A DNA stretch of 64,000 nt from Euborellia annulipes (lineage: Eukaryota; Arthropoda; Insecta; Dermaptera; Anisolabididae): assembly GCA_023213315.1 (NCBI GenBank), contig JAKCPI010007810.1, positions 62,001 through 126,000 on the forward strand. The letters run 5' to 3'. Shown here one piece after another: positions 57,440 through 64,000 of the stretch (position 1 is its first letter; every line of letters starts with the position of its first letter). A model generated the notes under the pieces. That model was given only the letters and a program-made list of their open reading frames with translations. It searched no databases and was not told the origin of the DNA. The position numbers were made by a program, and so were the translations under genes.

Positions 57440-57596
57440 AAGGTGCGTACACATCTGCGCTCTGCTCCGCTCGCGAGCACCATGTTCGTTAGATTAGTAC
57501 GGGTTTTGAGATTCTCGCGAGCTGCTCGAAACCCGTACTAATCTAACGAACATGGTGCTCGCGAGCGGAGCAGAGCGCAGATGTGTACGCACCTTA
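57440..57596. mobile_element. Near-perfect GC-rich palindromic MITE
   Basis: AAGGTGCGTACACATCTGCG at the left is mirrored exactly at the right, with about 67-base arms and a loop of about 20 bases. The right side ends CACC-TTAA; the left flank ATAA is one change from TTAA. Related in its first six bases to the TTAA element at 9495. Confidence 0.7.
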
Positions 57597-57777
57597 ACAA
57601 TATTTTTTTTTTCACTTTTTTATTCAATTTTTTTAAATGGAAATTGTAATAGAAATGCAATTGTGTTGTTTTAGATGGGAGAGTGAGGTCTCTAATTAAA
57701 TATATAGGTTAGAGTTAAACAAATAATTTTTATTTTAATATAATTTTTTATTTAATTTCTGCAACTTACAATATTTA

Positions 57778-59246
57778 TTAAAAATGAAACAATTTTGAAT
57801 GATGAACATAATTTTGTATTCTATGATAAGCTTTTGACTTTATTAACTTTAAACTAAAATTATTGTTTTTAATAAATAAATCGACTTGATCAATATTAAA
57901 ATTGTCATTATTTGAAGGCAATATCAGTTCTTGTAAAGAATGGCATCTTCTGATTATTTGTTCTATGCAGTTTTGAGTGAAATTACATTTATGATAAATA
58001 TGTAGAATTTTAATTCTTTTAAATACACAGATTAATTCCTCCAGGTCATTGGCCGAATATGTTGGCCAATAATAAATTTCTACAACTTCGAGTGAAGTTA
58101 ACCCTGTTAAAATAGGAATTATATTATGAAGTGCCTTGCGTATTCTAATATATTTAAGTTTCGAATGCGGGATAACTTCAGGAGCTTCCATAACCTGGTA
58201 GCAAAAGAAAAGATCCAGATATTCTAAATTTGGAGATAGTCTTAAAAGGCTACTCAAATTTAAATCGTTTAGTTCAAGGTGCAAAGACTCAAATTGTGAA
58301 CCACACTTTTCAAGAACATTAATCAACTGTTCACCGTCTTGATTAGATAAACAAAGGCTTTTCAAATGTCGAAAATTTGGAAGAAAATTTATAACATCGT
58401 CATCAGATTCATAAGTACTGACTGACTCACTTTCGGGATTGACTTTATACAAGTTTCGAAGGTGATTCAAAGTTAATACATGACAATTCAGATATTTTTT
58501 TTAAAAGCTGCTGGAATTCGCTTAGAGAACGTTGTATTTAAAAAATTGCTGTTCGTTTTAAAGATCTCTAAATTGGGGAACTTATTCAAACTTTCATTCG
58601 GATGTTTATGAATTAGAGGTTCTAGAAAAACATGAGAACCAAATGAACGACCAGTTATTCTAAAAACACGAAGCGATTCGTGTTTCGGGCAATCAATTTG
58701 GAAATCGAAGATAGTAAGAATATTTACTATCCATACCAATTCCTCTAATTGAGGACAAAATCTTATAATGATTTCGATTAAATGATTTATGATTACATCG
58801 GATTTTATAGTTAATGTTTTTAAAGATGGAAGACATTTTAAAATTTCTTCCGTTTTAGAATAATTTAGGAAATTACAATTCAATTCCAAATTCTTTAAAT
58901 TTGGTTTTTTGTTTTTTATTACACCTATGACATGATTAATAAAAGAATCTTTTTTATTTTCCTCAAGGGAATAATGTAAAGGATAGAAGCAAAACGTTTT
59001 TGTCCTTTCAGAGAGCATCAAACGAATTGTTCTTTTCATCAAACGTCTCATTTTTCGTTCACTTAAATGCAATAACAATTCATTCATTATTTCGTCAACA
59101 ACACAAATCGGGAGACGGTGGAGATATTTCTTTTGAAAATCCAAATATTCCCTTGAACTCCTTGAAATATCAGATGAGAGAAACTTGATGAGTTCGGCCT
59201 GAAAATCCTTCTTGATCAAATCGTAAAATGAGACTGGCGATGGCAT
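57778..59246 (-). pseudogene. LRR / F-box-like protein gene with one frameshift
   Basis: Two minus-strand frames, 59246-58488 (252 codons) and about 58497-57778, join across an eight-base A-run (58495-58502); a one-base gain or two-base loss restores about 490 residues. Residues 40-70 contain an F-box-like LPICVVDEIMNELLLHL. About ten leucine-rich repeats follow (LKNLELNCNFL, LPSLKTLTIKSD, CPQLEELVW, SPNLEYLDLFFC, CHSLQELILPSN). Such proteins are usually SCF ubiquitin-ligase substrate adaptors; this is inference. A TTTTATTTTACAG acceptor lies 30 bases upstream of the first ATG, so an earlier exon may exist. The shift sits in a homopolymer and may be a sequencing error; type marked pseudogene with that doubt. 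Confidence 0.7.
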
Positions 59247-59330
59247 TCTGAAGCTGAAGCTGAAGCTGTTGATCTGTAAAATAAAATTAATTCAAATGAT
59301 CCCTAATTAAGAAAAAATTATTTTGGACTT

Positions 59331-59599
59331 TTTTTTTTTTTTAAACACTCACACTTTTTTCTCATTCACACTCACACTCACACACACATACACACAGTCT
59401 TTTCGGCAACTCAGGCCATTTAAGACTTTTTACGATATCCGTTATTGATGAATATACATATATGGGGTCCAGGCATTCTTATTTAAGCCATTTGGTATCC
59501 AATTGGCTTAAATAAAATCATCGGACTGCCTGGGGTCCGAACCCGCGACGTTTGGTATATGAGGTTAGCACGCTAACCTCTACGCCATGCCCCGAGGGC
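59331..59599 (-). mobile_element. SINE-A with 12-bp TSD
   Basis: TATTTTGGACTT flanks both sides (59319-59330 and 59600-59611). T-run, CA-rich stretch, CTTTTCGGCAACTCAGGCC, the body, and the tRNA-like head ending CTACGCCATGCCCCGAGGGC. It sits upstream of the LRR gene, in what may be its first intron. Confidence 0.85.
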
Positions 59600-59921
59600 T
59601 ATTTTGGACTTATAATTAATGAAATACAAAATTTTAAAAAATTTCGAATATAAACTGAAATTATTTTTCACGTGGCCAAAAGAAGGAAGTTCAAATATTA
59701 TTTTATTTTAAAAGCAGATCTAAACAACGAAAAGTTCTTTCTAGACTTTAACCTTTTCGTTTTCTTTGTCTCTTTTATTTTGTTTAGAAATATTTGAAGT
59801 CCTTTGAGGGCTTAAATTTGAAAAAGATTTTTCGGCAAAGAAGAATCTATTTTTGTTGTTGTTTTTTTGTCTTTAAAAACAAAAGATTTACATACATTTG
59901 TTAAAAAATATTTATTAATTA

Positions 59922-60812
59922 CACTAGTCGACAAAAATCAACTTTTTTTCTTTCGCAAGAATAAAGATATGAAATTCTAGAAGTATTTTTCATGCTGAAT
60001 TCAAATATCATTTCACTTTTGCCCCATCACAGTTTTAGAGATATAGAGCAAAATAGATTTTAGTAGAAAATGTTCTCTAAACGACTTTTATTTAGAATGT
60101 TCAAATTATTTTTAACGCTGTGCCCCGTAAAAATATGCAGATAGTTAGAATACATATAAATTTTTCATCCCGATCGGAGGTCATTTAGACGTGCCGCAAA
60201 AAAAAGCGAAATTTTCAAGATCTTTTTTGCTTTGGTCACCCCTAATACAAATTTAGATATCCCTGAATGCAAAAAACATATATTTACGATATTCTATAGT
60301 TCTTTTGCTTTCTAAAAATCATTCATTCGTAAAAATCTGTTAATTATTAACGAAATTATGAACAAAAACGTGAATAAAGAAAAAACACAAGTACACTCAC
60401 TGGTCGAAAAAATGGACTACTTTTTCTTTTACAAGTATAAAGAAAGATATTAGATTCTAGAAATATTTTTTTTTAAATAATATTTAATAAAGTTAGTGCC
60501 CGGGAACCTAAGTTCAGAGAGGATACATTAGCTTCTCGTGGATAGGGTTCGCTTTTTAATTCAAATGAAGTCCATTTTTTTTCGACCAGTGAGTGTACTT
60601 GTGTTTTTTCTTTACTCACGTTTTTGTTCATAATTTCGTTAATAATTAACAGATTTTTACGATTGAATGATTTTTAGAAATCTAAAGAACTATAGAATAT
60701 CGTCGAAATATGTTTTTTGCATTCAGGGATGGAAAAAATTCTATTAAGGGTGTCCAAAGTTAAAAAAACTGAAAAAATTCTATTTTTCTAAACTTTAAGC
60801 TGTGGTTTGCAC
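59922..60812. repeat. Palindromic repeat, same family as 45254-46158
   Basis: CACTAGTCGACAAAAATCAA at the left end resembles the inner CACTGGTCGAAAAAATGGAC at 60399, which is mirrored at about 60572-60594. Arms share TATGCAGATAGTTAGAATAC and GTTAATTATTAACGAAATT with 45254-46158. The right arm is interrupted by the THAP element and then by the gypsy LTR: arm sequence (AAATCACCTC) reappears at 62127-62136 between them. Confidence 0.6.
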
Positions 60813-62126
60813 AATAGGTCATTTTGATAACTTACCTACCCCAACATGAAATTCGGAGTTGAAGGACAAACTTCAATGCATTTACATAGGGATTTATATG
60901 ATAATGTTTGTTTTTGAGTTATTTAGGCTCTCCAAATACTCAAAGATGCCAAAATTTTGTAATATTATCAATTGTGCTCGTAAAGGATATCAAGAGAAGT
61001 ACAGATTCTTTACAGAATTAAATTTTAAACATAAAATAAGTTGAATCAACTGTTAGTGTCAGAGGTTATGCTCAATAAACAACAAGAAATTTGACTGAAA
61101 CGAAGTTCAAATACACTTAAACACTTTATCTCAGGTAAATAACAAATAAAAATATCTATTTAGTTTCATATAATGATTCAAAACATTATTTAGGATAATC
61201 AACAAAGGTGAAACATCTCACAAGTGACAAGTGGGCCTCTCCTGGCTTGAATAGTGCTTGAATATGTGTTATAATTAAAATAAACGGATATAATCTAAGT
61301 AATAAACATATTTAAATAAAAAAGACAGCGGTATGAACAACAAAGGAAGGGTTTAAAGGTATGTTTACTTTTCTTATTCCAAATATGATTCAACCACCCA
61401 TTCTACATTTACCTATATATATTTCCATTCATACATTGCAATTATTCATTATTTTCGAAATAATTTATATTTCTACTGTAAAATTTTAATTACTTAATTA
61501 CTTTTTTTTTTTTTTTTTTTTTTTTAGTTAGTTAGATAGATTCTCATATATACCTGAAGAAAGGCAAAATAAACTCCTGGGATTAAAAAAACAGATAAAC
61601 TAAATTAATATTTATATTAATCTCTCTATATTAAAATAATATAGGCCTATAAAAATAATAATTATATGTTTTAACACATTATTTCATAGATCTTTATAAG
61701 GTAAATGTACATATAATAAATAAATACAAACATTATATCAGGTATTTCCAGTTGTAATTTTATCAAAACCCATCCTTCCTTGTCTTTATTTATTTTTTAA
61801 TAGCTATTAGCAGACAGATTTTCCAAAAGATATTAAATAAGGACAAAAATAGATAAATTAGAAATTTTTACCATAACCTAACAAAATTGTTCTACCGTTA
61901 AATCACATGAAATTAAACTTGTTTATGAATAAATAAGCATCTATATAAATCTAATGAACCTATTTTATATTAATATTTGATCAAATAGCTGAAAAAATTA
62001 AAATTTATAAGCTAATTAGCCTGATTTAAAAGCGCTTCAATGTAAATCCTATGGGCGGAATAGCAAAGTTTGTCCTTCAACTCCGAATTTCATGTTGGGG
62101 TAGGTAAGTTATCAAAATGACCTATT
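60813..62126 (+). mobile_element. THAP-type DNA transposon with 61-bp perfect TIRs, internally deleted
   Basis: 60813-60873 and 62066-62126 are exact inverted repeats (AATAGGTCATTTTGATAACT..). An ORF at 60859-61044, read from the MPKFC methionine near 60942, encodes MPKFCNIINC then RFF, the start of a C2CH THAP zinc finger. THAP fingers are the DNA-binding domains of P-element and Kolobok transposases. The rest of the 1.3-kb interior is AT-rich and shows no catalytic domain. A TTAA overlaps the right boundary (CCTATTAAAT), which would favour Kolobok; the left flank (CACAATAGG) does not match. Confidence 0.7.
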
Positions 62127-62136
62127 AAATCACCTC

Positions 62137-62309
62137 TGTAGCATGTGGCTAACCTGACGCATGATACACTTTGAATTACGTTGCTAACTTAATATAGAAG
62201 CTAACTTTTGTACACGTGTAGTCAACTCGATAACGTCTTAATAAATATAATTACTTTATAAATATAAACATTTATTTAAATAAAACAAATACCTTTTTAT
62301 TTCATTACA
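62137..62309 (+). repeat. Putative 5' LTR of the gypsy element
   Basis: Starts TGTAGCATGTGG and ends TTACA (TG..CA rule). It is directly followed by TGGTGGCAGCGGCG, a tRNA primer-binding-site-like sequence. An AATAAATAT stretch lies inside. At 173 bases it is short for an LTR. The 3' LTR is outside the window, so the edges are inferred. Confidence 0.55.
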
Positions 62310-62323
62310 TGGTGGCAGCGGCG
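62310..62323 (+). promoter_or_regulatory. Primer-binding-site-like sequence
   Basis: TGGTGGCAGCGGCG begins right after the LTR end TTACA, as expected for minus-strand priming. The matching tRNA was not checked. Confidence 0.5.
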
Positions 62324-62407
62324 CTTTGAAAAGTGCAAATAAATAAAATAAAGTAATACTGATTTGGTTAATCTCAAGATTCGTTCTACTCAGTGTAAAA
62401 TCCCAAG

Positions 62408-64000
62408 ATGGCATTTAAACCACCGAAGGAATTTATCCCAGGAGACAATCCGGCTGATGCTTGGAAGAAATGGAAAGATAATTTTCAAATGTACTGCCTG
62501 GCTGCTGAAGTGGACAAGAATCAGAGATACAAAAAAAGGCTATTCTGCTCTACACAGTAGGCGAGGTAGGCCAACAAATCCATAATCTACATAATTATGA
62601 TAAAGATTTATCGGGTGTGACCACTGCAGATATTCTTGATGCAATAACTAACTATTACGTGCCCTATAAGAATACTACATATATCAGATACAAATTTTTT
62701 ACTGCTATTCAAGCTGAGAATCAGTGCATTGACGATTTTGTATCGGAGCTGAAGTTAAAGGCAAAAGATTGCGAGTTTGTTACACTGGAAGAGAGTCTTA
62801 TTAAAGATCGGTTAATTTGTGGGATCAGGGACGAATCATTAAGAAAAAGATTACTCCGTGAGCATGATTTAACTTTGGTGCGTGCCATTGATATTTGTAG
62901 GAGTGACGAAACGTCCAAACTGCATTCAAAGGACATCAACAAATCAGAGGCCAAAGTAGATGCAGTTGAGAAGAAACAAAACCCAAAAGTAACTATGTCA
63001 AAAGACTCTAAAGAAATAAAGAAAAAATGTAAACGTTGTGACACATCGCATCCTTTTGGAAAATGTCCAGCTTGGAGAAAAAAGTGCACAAGATGCAACG
63101 GGTACAACCACTTCGCGAAGGTTTGCAAAACTAAAAAAGTGCAACAAATCGAGCAAGATCAAGATAGTGAAGAGGAATTTCTTCAAATTAAATATATAAA
63201 AATTAATGACATCAAGAATTCTGAAAATTCAAAAGAATGGAAACAAAAAATTGAAATTAATAATCAAAATATTGAATTTAAAATTGACACTGGAAGTGAT
63301 GTCAATGTATTGTCATATAGAATGTTCCAGAAGTTAAAAAATAAACCCAATTTAATTAAAACAAAAAACAATGTGGTTTCTTATACTAATAATGAAGTAA
63401 AAATAATAGGAACATGCACATTAAATTGTGAAGTTAAAAATCTAAAAGAAAAAAGTAAATGGGGTACACATGGAATTCCATTGATCTTTCGTTCAGATAA
63501 TGGACCTCCTTTTGATTCTATGGAATTCTCCAAATTTTGTAAATCATGGGACATAAAACATATCACATCCAGCCCACACTATCCCCAATCCAATGGACTT
63601 ATAGAAAGGCATATCCAAACGATCAAAAACATCCTTAAAAAATCTCCTAATAATCCTTACATGGCAGCGCTCCTATACAATACAACTCCTAAAGAGAACT
63701 TGCCAGCTCCCTGTGAAATTCTTATGGGAAGAATGTTGAGAGCCAATCTCCCTGTCACAGAAGAAATCCTTAAACCTAATTATGACATAAGTAAAATTAA
63801 AGAGAAGTTACAAGAAAATCAAAGAAAACAGAAGAAATATTATGACCGGACAGCTGTATCATTGTCTCCCCTAGAAGTAGGACAAAAAATAATGCTACAA
63901 AGAGGAAATCGTGATTGGATTCCTGCACAAGTCATAAAAGAAGATCAAACACCGAACTCATACTGGGTAAAAACTGAATCTGGCAAAGAATACCGAAGAA
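62408..64000 (+). pseudogene. Ty3/gypsy gag-protease-integrase fusion, RT deleted (runs off window)
   Basis: Gag starts at ATG 62408 (MAFKPPKEFIPGDNPADAWK). One frameshift at an A-run near 62531-62538 moves reading to the next frame, which is then open from 62539 to the window end. In order: capsid-like region; zinc knuckles CKRCDTSHPFGKC and CTRCNGYNHFAKVC; protease active site FKIDTGSDVNVLS (near 63280-63310); then at about 63460, without a frame change, the integrase core HGIPLIFRSDNGPPF, HYPQSNGLIERH, and the integrase C-terminal region. Reverse transcriptase, RNase H and the first integrase acid are missing. The element is non-autonomous unless helped in trans. Confidence 0.85.

Noticed and set aside
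62721..63128. 135-codon minus-strand ORF
   Set aside because: Antisense of the gypsy gag region, whose sense frame has clear knuckle and protease motifs.

Overview
This is AT-rich animal nuclear DNA. The protein-coding genes are split by short-to-long GT-AG introns and the rest is dense with transposable elements, most of them short, non-autonomous and palindromic. The gene content (protein kinase N, a USP35/38-type deubiquitinase, a LITAF-domain protein), the intron structure and the element mix (hAT, Tc1/mariner, TTAA-flanked and THAP DNA elements, Jockey-like LINE, Ty3/gypsy, Penelope-like) suggest an arthropod or other ecdysozoan invertebrate. I cannot name the species.

Layout. 1-3045: upstream or intronic DNA with SINE and LINE fragments and two palindromic elements carrying hammerhead-like motifs. 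3046-7686 (+): last seven exons of a protein kinase N gene (kinase domain and C-tail); earlier exons are not visible. 7687-13960: intergenic, with MITEs and a hAT element that contains a second hAT, which contains a hammerhead-type element. 13961-34463 (+): complete 13-exon USP35/38-like gene, about 956 residues, with introns full of transposons, a 1.1-kb palindrome, a gag-retaining LINE with a 17-bp target duplication and a decayed mariner pair. 38881-42949 (-): complete three-exon LITAF-like gene (124 residues), convergent with the USP gene; a Penelope-like GIY-YIG remnant, SINEs and further hammerhead-like motifs lie in its introns. 43000-57600: gene-poor, with one GC-rich promoter-like patch at 49440-49711 and a three-level hAT nest at 50917-54433. 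57778-59246 (-): LRR/F-box-like gene broken by one frameshift. 59331-64000: SINE, palindromic repeat, THAP transposon with 61-bp inverted repeats, and the start of a Ty3/gypsy element whose reverse transcriptase region is deleted in frame.

The most interesting signal is a recurrent three-helix motif (box CTGANGA, one extra base, a covarying stem II, then GAAAC/GAAAU with a tiny palindromic helix III ACGT/ATAT, and flanking complementarity for helix I). It resembles the minimal hammerhead ribozymes known from Penelope-like elements. It occurs at least ten times here. Five copies lie in small palindromic elements with a common plan (11-13 bp target duplication, unique leader, inverted arms, hammerhead core, AATAAA) but unrelated sequences. 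A Penelope-type GIY-YIG remnant on the same strand as one of these motifs supports the link.
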